Assembly: GCA_002501205.1 (NCBI GenBank)
Contig: DLRW01000071.1
Location: 1-60,154 of the forward strand
DNA: 60,154 bases
Source: Flavobacteriales bacterium UBA7878
GTDB taxonomy: Bacteria > Bacteroidota > Bacteroidia > Flavobacteriales > Schleiferiaceae
Direction of reading: 5' to 3'
Shown here: positions 52,093-60,154 of the stretch, one piece after another
Position numbering within the stretch: the stretch's first letter is position 1
How the letters are laid out: each line of letters starts with the position of its first letter
Translations under genes and position numbers: made by a program
The notes under the pieces: model-generated
What the model was told of the DNA's origin: nothing
Databases searched by the model: none
What the model saw: the letters and a program-made list of their open reading frames with translations, nothing else

Positions 52093-52908
52093 TTATTTAT
52101 AGAAGAGAGAACTTAAGGCCATCTGTTCGCTGTTTAAGAATTCCTTTGGACTGAGGCCCATCAGGTCTTTAAAATCCTTAATGAAATGATTCTGATCGAA
52201 ATACTCACTTTCATAGGCGATATCAGTGAGGGTTTCATTTTTCTTATTCAGTAGTAAATGTAAGGTGGTCTGCAATCGAATGGCCTTCCCCAATTGTTTG
52301 GGGCTAATGCCAATTTGCTTTTTAAAATGCCTTTCCAATTGCCTTCTTTGACCACCCTCCTCCTTCACCAGAGTATGAATAGGGGCGCTTCCATTCGATT
52401 GAAGCAGGCTATCTACGGTAGATCTTACAATATGACTGATGGTATCATGCTCCTTAAGTTTCCGCAGCAGAAAGCCTTCTATATGGCCAATCCTCTCTTG
52501 AGTACTGGCCGCCTGCATTATTTGTTGCTCCAGAACATAGGCCTCGCCCGCTTCAAATACCTCTGAAAGGGGCACTTCTTGATCTAGCCACTTATCCAAT
52601 GACAAGTCCACGAAGTTGGCAAATCCAATGGGATAGAAACAAATGGCAAATGTATCTACATGCCCAGCCGGTAAAATTTCAAATGTTTGGGTTCTTTGTC
52701 CCATCAGCATGGCTTTGGACTGAAAAACAAAGTCCTTCCCGGAAACGAACCTTTTAATCGGATTTCCAAAATTGAAAGTCATTTCGATGCAGCCATCAGG
52801 CACAATTTTTTGCTTTTGATTATTGGGATCAAAAGGCACTTCCAAGGTCCAGTAAAACTTAACTATGGACTCTAAATCTTGATGGGGTTTATAGGTTTGG
52901 TAATTCAT
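52093..52908 (-). CDS. AraC family transcriptional regulator
   Basis: The 271-aa protein has an N-terminal DUF6597-type sensor domain (YKPHQDLESIVKFYWTLEVPF, IVPDGCIEMTFNFG, AICFYPIGFANFVDL) and a C-terminal AraC helix-turn-helix (about 165-262; GGQRRQLERHFKKQIGISPKQLGKAIRLQ, LTDIAYESEYFDQNHFIKDFKDLMGLSPKEFL). It lies 73 nt upstream of the VOC lipoprotein start on the same strand and may regulate it. Confidence 0.86.
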   Translation of the reverse strand: MNYQTYKPHQDLESIVKFYWTLEVPFDPNNQKQKIVPDGCIEMTFNFGNPIKRFVSGKDFVFQSKAMLMGQRTQTFEILPAGHVDTFAICFYPIGFANFVDLSLDKWLDQEVPLSEVFEAGEAYVLEQQIMQAASTQERIGHIEGFLLRKLKEHDTISHIVRSTVDSLLQSNGSAPIHTLVKEEGGQRRQLERHFKKQIGISPKQLGKAIRLQTTLHLLLNKKNETLTDIAYESEYFDQNHFIKDFKDLMGLSPKEFLNSEQMALSSLFYK

Positions 52909-53003
52909 GTTATTTCCAATTCATTGGCAACAGAACTGAAAAATAGGATGAATTACTGGATTGCTTTAATTCTGGAAACTGGGATTTGAGACAAGGATCT
53001 TTT

Positions 53004-53813
53004 CTATTTCAATGCCTTCTGCTTCCGTACATAAACTTCCGTTGCGATAATGCAGCAAATTAAAAGCAGAATATGAAGACCGATCCCGAATTGATTATTG
53101 GCCTCAATGGCAGAATCCGAAACATTTGCAGGATAGTCCAGGGTCCAAATCGGATCTATTCCCTTTTGCCCGCCAATAAGAGATTGCACAAAATTAAGTC
53201 CGAAATGCAATCCGGTTGGCAGAGCGATTCCCCCCGACCGAACTGCGGCTAATGCATAAGCCAAAGCCCATATCCCGGGACCTAATAAGGAAGCTTCGGG
53301 AGTCCACATCATTAACATATGGTAAACAGCGAATAAGATCGCCAAGATGATCTGAGTGATTCTAAAGCCAAAGGCTTGATTGAGTTTTAGAAGTGGATAA
53401 GATCGAAAGGCCACCTCTTCCATAAAAGCCAGAGGTACAAAGGCCAGGGACCAAAGTAAAAATGGAAAAAGCGATACTTCATCATTTAAGGTAAGCTCCA
53501 AATCACTAAAGGAAATTTGCGAAAATAGCATCCCCCCTGCCAGTACTATCCCCAAAAGGAGTCCGATCATGAATTTGGAAAAAGTGCTTTTCTCCCAATT
53601 CAGACCATAATCTCTGAGGCTCTTCTTCTCCAACTTGAAGAATAAGCCTACAGTGAGCATTGCCCCACCAGTACCTACCAGCCCCTGGGCATAACGCTCA
53701 TATTGGAGTGGAAAGAAAGGTTTTAGCTGTGCCAGGATCGCTCCAAAAATTAAATAGGAAGCAATAAAGGCGATGGATTTTGATAGGGCTAGAAATTGAT
53801 TCTTGCTGATCAT
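53004..53813 (-). CDS. CPBP family intramembrane metalloprotease
   Basis: The 269-aa protein has about eight hydrophobic segments. The CPBP/Abi core is seen as FMEEVAFRSYPLLKL (EExxxR metal-binding motif), ILFAVYHMLMMW (H) and GLHFGLNFVQSL (HxxxN). Members cleave within the membrane (CAAX processing or bacteriocin self-immunity). Minus-strand TATATTTG (complement of 53876-53883) fits the -7 box. Confidence 0.86.
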   Translation of the reverse strand: MISKNQFLALSKSIAFIASYLIFGAILAQLKPFFPLQYERYAQGLVGTGGAMLTVGLFFKLEKKSLRDYGLNWEKSTFSKFMIGLLLGIVLAGGMLFSQISFSDLELTLNDEVSLFPFLLWSLAFVPLAFMEEVAFRSYPLLKLNQAFGFRITQIILAILFAVYHMLMMWTPEASLLGPGIWALAYALAAVRSGGIALPTGLHFGLNFVQSLIGGQKGIDPIWTLDYPANVSDSAIEANNQFGIGLHILLLICCIIATEVYVRKQKALK

Positions 53814-53875
53814 TACAAATATTTTTTGTCCAGTAGCACCTAATAAGGCGCTATTAGCCCTTTCTTAATTTAGGT

Positions 53876-53883
53876 CAAATATA
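53876..53883 (-). promoter_or_regulatory. -7 element for CPBP protease
   Basis: Minus-strand TATATTTG matches TAnnTTTG exactly, 62 nt before the ATG at 53813. No clear -33 TTG was found, so this is tentative. Confidence 0.4.
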
Positions 53884-53910
53884 CTAAAATAGGTCGGGTG
53901 TACTAAATTA

Positions 53911-53940
53911 GAAGTGAGATGTGAGATGTGAGATGTGAGA
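53911..53940. repeat. GTGAGAT simple tandem repeat
   Basis: GAAGTGAGAT followed by two GTGAGAT units and GTGAGA is a 7-nt tandem repeat in the gap before 54005. It belongs with the repeats at 41651, 48324 and 51424. Confidence 0.7.
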
Positions 53941-54004
53941 TGAAACTAAAAGATCCGCAATTGAACTCAAAGTGCTAGTTTGCTGAAACTGGTTTACAAT
54001 CCCC

Positions 54005-54673
54005 TTGGACATTAAGCTAAGGAGAGAGTTTCAAAATCCATTTCGCTATATGAGACGTTTTAAAAATCATTGGATACTCTCAAGTTCCATCCTGTTTTTT
54101 GGAGTTCTTGCAGGTCCCATTTTATACCATCATTACTACCCTGAAGATATCAGTGGAGTGATTAACCTTTCGCTAGGATTCGCTGCAACCTTTGCCTCCT
54201 TTGTGGCCATTATGCTAGCCGACACCCGCATAGCCAAGATCAAAACGGAGCTAGCCATTTGGTCTCCTAATAGAGAGCGAGTCGAAAACGACAAAAGACT
54301 AGTGGTCTTTAAGCTTTCAAATCAGTCCAATCAGCTTATTAAGAACATGGTTATACTGATGAATATTCCTACCGACTTAGACCTGTATTTTGGTGGCGGC
54401 TTTACCACATCAAGCGCTGAATTTCACGAACAGGCCAAAACCAAGATTCTCAGCTTCAAGCAATTTGAGTATTTAGATTCTAAAGGAGCTCACTCGAATA
54501 TCGAAATCCGCTTGGGTTTAAATTTAGATAAGTGGCCTTCGAACCGAGTGATTCCTATTTCCGTGCTTGGGGACAATATGGAATCCCAACGTTATAAGAT
54601 TTCCAATACCGATTTAGATAAAATCATGGAAGGGAACTCATCAAAACCCTTCATTGCTTCTTCTTTAAAATAA
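54005..54673 (+). CDS. Membrane protein of unknown function
   Basis: The 222-aa protein has two membrane segments (about 23-41 and 52-71) after a basic N-terminus and then a soluble beta-rich domain (RLVVFKLSNQSNQLIKNMVILMNIP) that may lie in the cytoplasm. The TTG start at 54005 is uncertain: the ATG at 54050 (MRRFKNHWILSSSI) is a good alternative. No family recognised. Confidence 0.6.
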   Translation: MDIKLRREFQNPFRYMRRFKNHWILSSSILFFGVLAGPILYHHYYPEDISGVINLSLGFAATFASFVAIMLADTRIAKIKTELAIWSPNRERVENDKRLVVFKLSNQSNQLIKNMVILMNIPTDLDLYFGGGFTTSSAEFHEQAKTKILSFKQFEYLDSKGAHSNIEIRLGLNLDKWPSNRVIPISVLGDNMESQRYKISNTDLDKIMEGNSSKPFIASSLK

Positions 54674-54724
54674 ACCCTCCTATCTCAAGCAAATTTGCCA
54701 TTTTGCAGCTACTCTACACTCCTC

Positions 54725-55258
54725 ATGAAATTACTTTACTTAAGTCTTGGCTTTGTTTTCCTATTAGCCGCCTGCAATACCGGTGACCAGGCTTCCAATT
54801 CTAGCGGGGAATCTCGTACCTCAGAATTTCAGTTAGACAGCCTGAGCTTTATGATCCTCGAAAAGGACAGCCTGCTTTTTAAGGTGGGCTTCAATCATAT
54901 CGATACCCAGCAAGTAGCTGCGCTCATCGCTGATGATTTTGAGTTTTACCATGATGAGCATGGCATCACCGATTCCAAAGCAGCCTTTGTGCAGTCCATT
55001 CAAAATCTGCGGGGCATTGGCTTTAGAACCTGGCGGGAACTAGATCGCAAATCGACGGAAATCTTTCCGCTCTATCGCGATAATGGTCAGGAACTCTATG
55101 GCTTTATCCAAAGAGGTAGGCATAGCTTTTTCCAACAGAAGAAAAACCGCTCGGCCCATAAAAGCAGCACCGCGCTCTTCACTCACCTCTGGATCTTAGA
55201 AAATGGAGAGTGGAAATTGAAAAGGGTTTTAAGCTTTGATCATCGGGGGGAAGAGTAG
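54725..55258 (+). CDS. NTF2-like (DUF4440-type) lipoprotein
   Basis: I start at ATG 54725 (MKLLYLSLGFVFLLAAC), which gives a lipobox LLAAC with Cys17. The mature part resembles a DUF4440/NTF2-like fold: FNHIDTQQVAALIADDFEFYHDEHGITDSKAAFVQ, then HSFFQ and FTHLWILENGEWKLKRVLSFDH. Members of this fold have many roles, so function is open. Composite repeats follow the stop directly. Confidence 0.76.
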   Translation: MKLLYLSLGFVFLLAACNTGDQASNSSGESRTSEFQLDSLSFMILEKDSLLFKVGFNHIDTQQVAALIADDFEFYHDEHGITDSKAAFVQSIQNLRGIGFRTWRELDRKSTEIFPLYRDNGQELYGFIQRGRHSFFQQKKNRSAHKSSTALFTHLWILENGEWKLKRVLSFDHRGEE

Positions 55259-55259
55259 G

Positions 55260-55757
55260 TTGTTTCACCGCCCGCTGCGCTAGAGGAGCAGAGGACACAG
55301 AGGTACACAGAGGCGCTTTGCGAAACTTAGAGCTCTTCGCAACTTTGCGGTTAAATAGAACTAACGCTATTCCTTGTGAAGGATCCCTCTAAATACTATC
55401 GTCTAATATCTATCGTCTCAACCAACTACCAAGGACTAGCTACCAACTACTTTCTCACCGCCCGCTGCGCTCGAGACACGAAGGACGCAGAGGAGCACAG
55501 AGAAGCTTCGCGAAACTTTGCGCTCTTTGCTTCTTCGCGGTTAAATAAAACCAACGCTATTCCTTGTAAAAAATCCCTCTAAATACTATCGTCTCACCCA
55601 ACTACTTAACAGCAAAAAGAACCTCTGAGAACTCCAAACCTCTCTGTCTCTGTGTTGAAGCAAAAAAGATATTAGATAAGTTCAAACAATTGAATTCTAC
55701 CTCCTTAAAATCACCAACACTATTCCTTGTGAAGGATCCTTCTAATATCTACAGTCT
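55260..55757. repeat. Composite intergenic repeat, two copies with satellite module
   Basis: Copy one (55260-55356) and copy two (55454-55546) each carry TTTCACCGCCCGCTGCG or TCTCACCGCCCGCTGCG, a GCAGAGG...CACAGAG core and a TTGCGGTTAAAT or TCGCGGTTAAAT end. A module of AACGCTATTCCTTGTGAAGG and ATCCCTCTAAATACTATCG type occurs at about 55363-55403, 55551-55593 and 55711-55757. The 517-nt gap has no gene that I trust. Confidence 0.8.
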
Positions 55758-55775
55758 AAAATCTAAAGTCTCCCC

Positions 55776-56486
55776 CTAAGCCATATTCGTAAACACCGCC
55801 TGCACATCATCATCATCGTCCAGCTTATCTAATAGCTTTTCAATTTCGGCGGTTTGTTCTTCGTCCAATTCAACATCGGTGGTTGGATAGCGTTTAAGGC
55901 TGGCATTCTTCACTTCTACGCCTCTTTCTTCCAGGGCGGTAGACAGGGTTCCGAAGTCGGTATAATCACCGTAGATATACACCGATTCATCATGATCTTC
56001 GATGTCTTCCAAACCTGCGTCGATTAATTCCAATTCCCATTCCTCTGCATCAAAATCCTCAGGCTTGGCAATTTCGAAAACAGCTTTGCGATCGAACATG
56101 AATTCCAGGGAGCCGGTAGGTACAATCTGACCGCCAGTTTTATTGAAGTAGGACTTCACATTGGCAACAGTACGCGTAGTATTATCGGTAGCGCATTCTA
56201 CAAAAACCAAAACCCCATGGGGACCTTTACCTTCGTAGTTTACTTCTACATAAGTTGCCGCATCATTACCGCTGGCCCGTTTAATGGCGCGATCGATATT
56301 GTCCTTGGGCATGTTTTGCGCCTTGGCATTCGCAATAGCGGTGCGCAATGCAGAGTTGGTATCCGGATCTTCTCCCCCCTCTTTAGCGGCCATCGTAATG
56401 GCTTTGGCTAAACGCGGAAAGAGTCGTGACATTTTACCCCATCTCTTTTCTTTTGCTGCTCTGCGATATTCAAAGGCTCTGCCCAT
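55776..56486 (-). CDS. yebC: YebC/PmpR family transcriptional/translational regulator
   Basis: The 236-aa protein has the DUF28/YebC signature: GRAFEYRRAAKEKRWGKMSRLF, KAITMAAKEGGEDPDTNSALRTAIANAKAQNMPKDNIDRAIKR, YVEVNYEGKGPHGVLVFVECATDNTTRT and GSLEFMFDRK. YebC-type proteins bind DNA or help ribosomes through hard sequences such as proline runs. TAAATTTG on the minus strand lies 31 nt before the start (56518-56525). Confidence 0.93.
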   Translation of the reverse strand: MGRAFEYRRAAKEKRWGKMSRLFPRLAKAITMAAKEGGEDPDTNSALRTAIANAKAQNMPKDNIDRAIKRASGNDAATYVEVNYEGKGPHGVLVFVECATDNTTRTVANVKSYFNKTGGQIVPTGSLEFMFDRKAVFEIAKPEDFDAEEWELELIDAGLEDIEDHDESVYIYGDYTDFGTLSTALEERGVEVKNASLKRYPTTDVELDEEQTAEIEKLLDKLDDDDDVQAVFTNMA

Positions 56487-56517
56487 GGTAAATTGTTGTT
56501 TATTCGATATTAGGCGG

Positions 56518-56525
56518 CAAATTTA
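56518..56525 (-). promoter_or_regulatory. -7 element for yebC
   Basis: Minus-strand TAAATTTG matches TAnnTTTG exactly and lies 31 nt upstream of the yebC ATG. Confidence 0.55.
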
Positions 56526-56591
56526 TCATTTAGGCTTTAATTCCTGAAGCCTGCCCGCATTTACCGCTACTTAAAGAGATTATTTAGAATC

Positions 56592-59033
56592 TTAATGCCT
56601 TAAGAAGAGAGATCCCTGGATACGTTTCTGCTGCTTAAAGGGCAATCGATAGCGTAAATCGTAGATATACACCCCTTGCGAGCAGTCCTTTCCTTTAAAG
56701 GTACCATCCCAGGTATCAAGCGCCGACTGCGATTCGAAAACCACCTCACCCCAACGGTCAATAATGTAGAGCTGATAGTATTCAAATTCACAATCCGATT
56801 TAATCAGATAATGATCATTTAAGCCATCGCCATTGGGAGAGAAAGCATCGGGTAAGGCAAATCCACAAGTATCACAATCGATAATCTCCAGATACAGTGT
56901 ATCCTTGGTGGATAAGCAGCCTTCCTCATAGGTCACGATATAGCGACGATTCTGAAAGAGGGTACGAATCTTACTGGTTCGGCCATCATCCCAAAGAACG
57001 GAGCCATTTAAGAAGCTAAGATCCACCGGATAACCTTCGCTAGCGCAAGCTATGGTATCTACTTCTTCAAACACTTCTACTACGGAATCCAGTCCAAAGG
57101 TGCTAATCTCCAGAGTATCAAATCGCTCACAGCCATTTTCGTTTTCTACACGAATAAGATAATTTCCTGAAGCACTGAAATTAAACTGTTGTCCACTGCT
57201 TCCATCCGGCCAAAAAGCCAACCATTGCGGAGGGTAAATTCTTTGATAAACATCACCCGCACAAATGGTAGTATCTACTCCGGTTGCGGTAGTACTAAAA
57301 TCATCTTCATCAATGAAAATGGAATCCCGCACCGGACAACGAGCCCCATTGATGGTGATATCCAACCAATACCAACCAGGACTTGTAACCGTAATGGAAT
57401 TGTTTGTTCCGCCGGTACTCCATAAATAATTACCACTAATTGAGGTCGACAAGCTTAAGGTACCGCCTTGACAAAGGGTTTGATCGGGCCCGAGGAAAGA
57501 CCCAGTTCCACCTGCGAAATGCTGGATATTGAGACTATCCACAAACAAACAGCCGCCCAGTGTATACTGCAGCCAGTACCAGCCTACATTGGAAGCATAA
57601 ATGGAAGCTACGGTATCGCCAGTGCTCCATAAAATGGAATTGGCACCAGCCGGGGCACTCAGTAAAATGGAGTCAACTGAACAAATGGTAGTATCGTTAC
57701 CCAAAACATTAGCACCGGAACCAGTACCGCCACCACCTAAGGGGCTAGGGAAAGGCATATTCAAAGTAATATCAAAAGAGCCCAAGGTACCATCGGTACT
57801 GCCATAAGCACTACCATTATTCAAAGTACCATGGTCGCCGCCAAATTGAAAACCTTGGACCTGGCCAGCACTGTAATTAGCTATGCTCGGATCGGAAACA
57901 CATAAATGACCGCCTCCGCCGCCGCCACCTGGGCCGGCTTGACCGCCATTTATACTACCACCATCTCCCCCTTCAATCCGGGAGACAATCATACCCACTA
58001 CCATTTTAAAGGAAAGTACCGAGGTACCACCGCCACCGCCGCCTCCGGCGCCTTCAGCTCCCTGATTAAGAATGGATTTTCCATTGCCGCCATTGGCTAA
58101 TACTTCACCACCATTGGCTTCTAGGGTATCGGCAATAATCATTACTAATCCACCGCCGTTGCCCCCTTCAGAGCTTAGGCCCGAAACATTATTATGACCG
58201 GAGCCTCCACCGCCGCCCATAAAAAATCGGCTGTGTGAAGTAATCATGGCCTGACCACCAATACCACCATTGGCAACATTACCGGCACAACCACTCCATT
58301 CGTCACCACCATTACCACCAGTACCGCCACCGCCGCCACCACCGCCGCCAGCATTGTGATTATTACCGCCACCACCGGCATTAATAGCATGGCCACGGCC
58401 ATTGGCCATGGAGCTGGGAATTATCCCCACACCTTCACCTTTAGGAGCACCGCCATTATTTCCAGAAGCAAAGCGATAGCCTAAAGTTCCGCAGGCCACC
58501 CCCATATTACTGGATGAAAAACCGCCTTTGAAGCCCTTTTCATCCATATCAATATCGGCAGTAAACTTGAAGCGTTCGGCACGTAATACAAATACACCAC
58601 CGGTACCATTATTATAAGCCGGCGCCGTAAGGGTTCCGGTAGATTCAACAAAGCCGAATTCAGGCACCTTAATGATCATGGACCAGTTGCCAAAATCTGG
58701 ACCTAAAGGACGATCAACTTGAATAAGAGGGGTACTAGCCACCGTAACGTAGGCAAATTTGAATTTACCGCTGTGGTTGAGTCCCACACTATCTCCGAAA
58801 CTGGCATTATCTGTTGAAACAAAAAAGGCATCCCCTGGATTGTAAAACATAAGCAGGTCGCCCACATTGTAGTTCATTAATCCAGCAGTAACCACAGAGT
58901 CTCCACAAGACACCTGTCCGTGCGTAATGAGTTTATCGTAGGAATTAATGGTACCTGAAATGGACGTTTGAGCCATTAGGCCTCCAGCACAGAGAAATAG
59001 GGCCAAGAGGTAAATCAACCGATTACCGTTCAT
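56592..59033 (-). CDS. Glycine-rich secreted protein with type B type IX secretion domain
   Basis: From ATG 59033 (MNGNRLIYLLALFLCAGGLMAQ, signal peptide) the protein has 813 aa. A beta-rich domain (about 22-180) is followed by a Gly-rich stretch (about 185-370) with many poly-Gly runs and Asn/Ser, then two or three Ig-like repeats (DTTICSVDSILLSAPAGANSILWSTGD, DQTLCQGGTLSLSTSISGNYLWSTGG, DTTICAGDVYQRIYPP). It ends with a gliding-motility-type C-terminal domain (LPDAFSPNGDGLNDHYLI, YQLYIIDRWGEVVFES, TWDGTFKGKDCSQGVYIYDLRY). Type B domains route proteins through the type IX system. It is likely a surface adhesin. Confidence 0.9.
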   Translation of the reverse strand: MNGNRLIYLLALFLCAGGLMAQTSISGTINSYDKLITHGQVSCGDSVVTAGLMNYNVGDLLMFYNPGDAFFVSTDNASFGDSVGLNHSGKFKFAYVTVASTPLIQVDRPLGPDFGNWSMIIKVPEFGFVESTGTLTAPAYNNGTGGVFVLRAERFKFTADIDMDEKGFKGGFSSSNMGVACGTLGYRFASGNNGGAPKGEGVGIIPSSMANGRGHAINAGGGGNNHNAGGGGGGGGGTGGNGGDEWSGCAGNVANGGIGGQAMITSHSRFFMGGGGGSGHNNVSGLSSEGGNGGGLVMIIADTLEANGGEVLANGGNGKSILNQGAEGAGGGGGGGTSVLSFKMVVGMIVSRIEGGDGGSINGGQAGPGGGGGGGHLCVSDPSIANYSAGQVQGFQFGGDHGTLNNGSAYGSTDGTLGSFDITLNMPFPSPLGGGGTGSGANVLGNDTTICSVDSILLSAPAGANSILWSTGDTVASIYASNVGWYWLQYTLGGCLFVDSLNIQHFAGGTGSFLGPDQTLCQGGTLSLSTSISGNYLWSTGGTNNSITVTSPGWYWLDITINGARCPVRDSIFIDEDDFSTTATGVDTTICAGDVYQRIYPPQWLAFWPDGSSGQQFNFSASGNYLIRVENENGCERFDTLEISTFGLDSVVEVFEEVDTIACASEGYPVDLSFLNGSVLWDDGRTSKIRTLFQNRRYIVTYEEGCLSTKDTLYLEIIDCDTCGFALPDAFSPNGDGLNDHYLIKSDCEFEYYQLYIIDRWGEVVFESQSALDTWDGTFKGKDCSQGVYIYDLRYRLPFKQQKRIQGSLFLRH

Positions 59034-59051
59034 GCTTGCAGAGTTATGGAG

Positions 59052-59059
59052 CAAAGCTA
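59052..59059 (-). promoter_or_regulatory. -7 element inside gyrA terminator tail
   Basis: Minus-strand TAGCTTTG fits TAnnTTTG and lies 18 nt before the ATG at 59033. Its first T is the last T of the gyrA terminator tract. Confidence 0.5.
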
Positions 59060-59085
59060 AAAAAAAACCTCCCTTAAGAGGGAGG
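59059..59085 (-). terminator. gyrA intrinsic terminator
   Basis: On the minus strand a 7-bp stem (CCTCCCT and AGGGAGG, loop CTTA) is followed by nine T. It lies 21 nt after the gyrA stop. Confidence 0.85.
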
Positions 59086-59106
59086 CCTTATTCTATCGAT
59101 TAGAAC

Positions 59107-60154
59107 TTAATCTTCTGCCGGAGCTTCACCCTTAGTTTCCGGTGCTTCACCTGCATTTTCATCAAATTCAACATCTTCTTCTTCGTCTCCGGCCGGAACC
59201 TTGGCAACGGAAGCAATGGTATCATTTTTCTTGAGGTTAATTAATCGCACCCCCTGAGTAGCACGGCCCATTACACGCAGATCGGAAACTCCGATGCGAA
59301 TCATAATGCCGCTCTTATTGATTACCATCAAATCATCTTCGTCACTTACGGCTTTAATCGCCACCAGATCCCCCGTTTTATCGCTTACAGTAATGGTTTT
59401 CACCCCTTTACCACCACGGTTGGTGATACGGTAATCATCCAACTGACTACGTTTTCCATAACCATGTTCAGACACTACCAAGATGGAAGTCGCTTCTTGT
59501 AAATCTTCAGGAATGGTAACCATACCCACCACTTCATCAGTATCATTGGCTAAGCTTACTCCGCGTACACCACTAGCATTACGTCCCATGGCGCGAACCG
59601 CATTTTCATTAAAGCGAATTGCCTTACCACTGCGCACGGCCATTAAGATATCGTCGTTACCAGTGGTTAATTTGGCCTCCAGGAGCATATCCCCTTCGCG
59701 AACGGTAATGGCATTAATACCGTTGGAACGTGGACGAGAATAGGCCTCCAATGTGGTTTTCTTGATCACCCCTTTTTGGGTAACCATCACAATGTAATTG
59801 GAGTTTACATATTCCTCATCACGTAAGTCCTTGGTATTAATAAAGGCCCGTAATTTATCATCCTGAGGGATATTAATCAGGTTTTGGATGGCACGACCTT
59901 TACTGGCCTTACTGCCTTCGGGCACCTCATATACGCGTAACCAATAACAACGACCCCATTCCGTAAAGAAGAGTAAGTAATTGTGGTTCGTAGCAACGAA
60001 AACGTGCTCAATAAAGTCCTGATCTCGAGTATTCACTCCTTTCTGACCTACTCCACCGCGACCTTGCTTGCGGTATTCACTCAGTGAAGTACGCTTGATA
60101 TAACCGGCATGAGAAATGGTAATTACTACCTCCTCATCCGGAATCATATCTTCA
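59107..60154 (-). CDS. gyrA: DNA gyrase subunit A, C-terminal part (truncated by window edge)
   Basis: The frame is open to the window edge and lacks the N-terminal catalytic half. The visible part is the beta-pinwheel DNA-wrapping domain with the GyrA-box QGRGGVGQKG and its weaker repeats (SRPRSNGINAI, GRNASGVRGV, TNRGGKGVKTI, GRATQGVRLI). It ends in an acidic tail (DEEEDVEFDENAGEAPETKGEAPAED), normal for GyrA. The GyrA-box separates it from ParC. A strong terminator follows. Confidence 0.95.
   Translation of the reverse strand, partial: EDMIPDEEVVITISHAGYIKRTSLSEYRKQGRGGVGQKGVNTRDQDFIEHVFVATNHNYLLFFTEWGRCYWLRVYEVPEGSKASKGRAIQNLINIPQDDKLRAFINTKDLRDEEYVNSNYIVMVTQKGVIKKTTLEAYSRPRSNGINAITVREGDMLLEAKLTTGNDDILMAVRSGKAIRFNENAVRAMGRNASGVRGVSLANDTDEVVGMVTIPEDLQEATSILVVSEHGYGKRSQLDDYRITNRGGKGVKTITVSDKTGDLVAIKAVSDEDDLMVINKSGIMIRIGVSDLRVMGRATQGVRLINLKKNDTIASVAKVPAGDEEEDVEFDENAGEAPETKGEAPAED

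Noticed and set aside
55376..55582. Open frame of 68 codons downstream of the NTF2-like gene
   Set aside because: Made of repeat modules present three times in this gap.
57900..58400. Repeated CCACCGCC-type units that could suggest a CRISPR or satellite array
   Set aside because: They are Gly codons of the Gly-rich protein read from the other strand, in frame and without constant repeat/spacer lengths.
1..60154. tRNA, rRNA, CRISPR array, insertion sequence or integrase genes
   Set aside because: None was recognised on either strand by eye; a covariance-model scan would be needed to exclude small RNAs.

Overview
The window looks like chromosomal DNA of a Bacteroidota bacterium, most likely a marine Flavobacteriales of the Cryomorphaceae/Schleiferiaceae type (the lineage is inference). 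Support comes from type IX secretion C-terminal domains (8757-9941, 56592-59033), TonB-dependent receptor and outer-membrane barrel genes, a hybrid two-component regulator, dapB-lepB-WbqC gene order, TAnnTTTG-type -7 promoter elements, start codons without Shine-Dalgarno sequences (several TTG), and a carotenoid/photolyase cluster. No tRNA, rRNA, CRISPR array, integrase or transposase gene was seen.

Layout. 1-5758: a tightly packed housekeeping run (tail of a DUF5683-like gene, dapB, lepB, WbqC-like, SH3 protein, acyl-CoA carboxylase beta subunit). 5838-14108: a hybrid two-component regulator, a type IX-secreted protein, kptA, an EGF-like lipoprotein, a frameshifted XAC2610-like gene and small envelope genes, separated by repeat-rich gaps. 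14435-27805: two paralogous TolB-like/TPR/AraC regulators, one interrupted by an in-frame stop, and three transcription units (outer-membrane protein; TonB receptor-DUF4386-MFS; SDR-ADH-barrel-S41-barrel). The three units share one promoter/operator pattern with identical internal spacing. 28182-33369: two serine beta-lactamase-fold lipoproteins and an oxidoreductase. 33474-41652: a light-related block (cry-DASH, TetR, ABC1 kinase, Nudix, carboxylesterase, DUF2256, FeS-type photolyase/cryptochrome lacking the usual Cys pair, lycopene cyclase).

41653-48310 is an AT-rich accessory island. On the minus strand it carries a 1262-aa protein with a nuclease-like N-terminus and a degenerate NTPase-like region, a small orphan gene, and an overlapping pair that I read as the Kiwa anti-phage system (kwaA-kwaB). 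Within it, 16-nt repeats bracket a single gene as in a cassette. The whole island lies between two exact 18-nt direct repeats, one of which overlaps the stop codon of the lycopene cyclase. A ParD/ParE toxin-antitoxin pair follows directly.

49292-60154: an erythromycin esterase-like gene, small membrane proteins, a VOC lipoprotein, an AraC regulator, a CPBP protease, an NTF2-like lipoprotein, YebC, a large glycine-rich type IX secretion (type B) protein and the 3' part of gyrA.

Intergenic gaps hold three repeat families: GGATyGAATT palindromes, a composite GCAGAGGTGCACAGAG...CTTTGCGGTTAAA repeat with satellite modules, and GARGTGAGA simple repeats. Many short open frames in these gaps are artefacts of the repeats.
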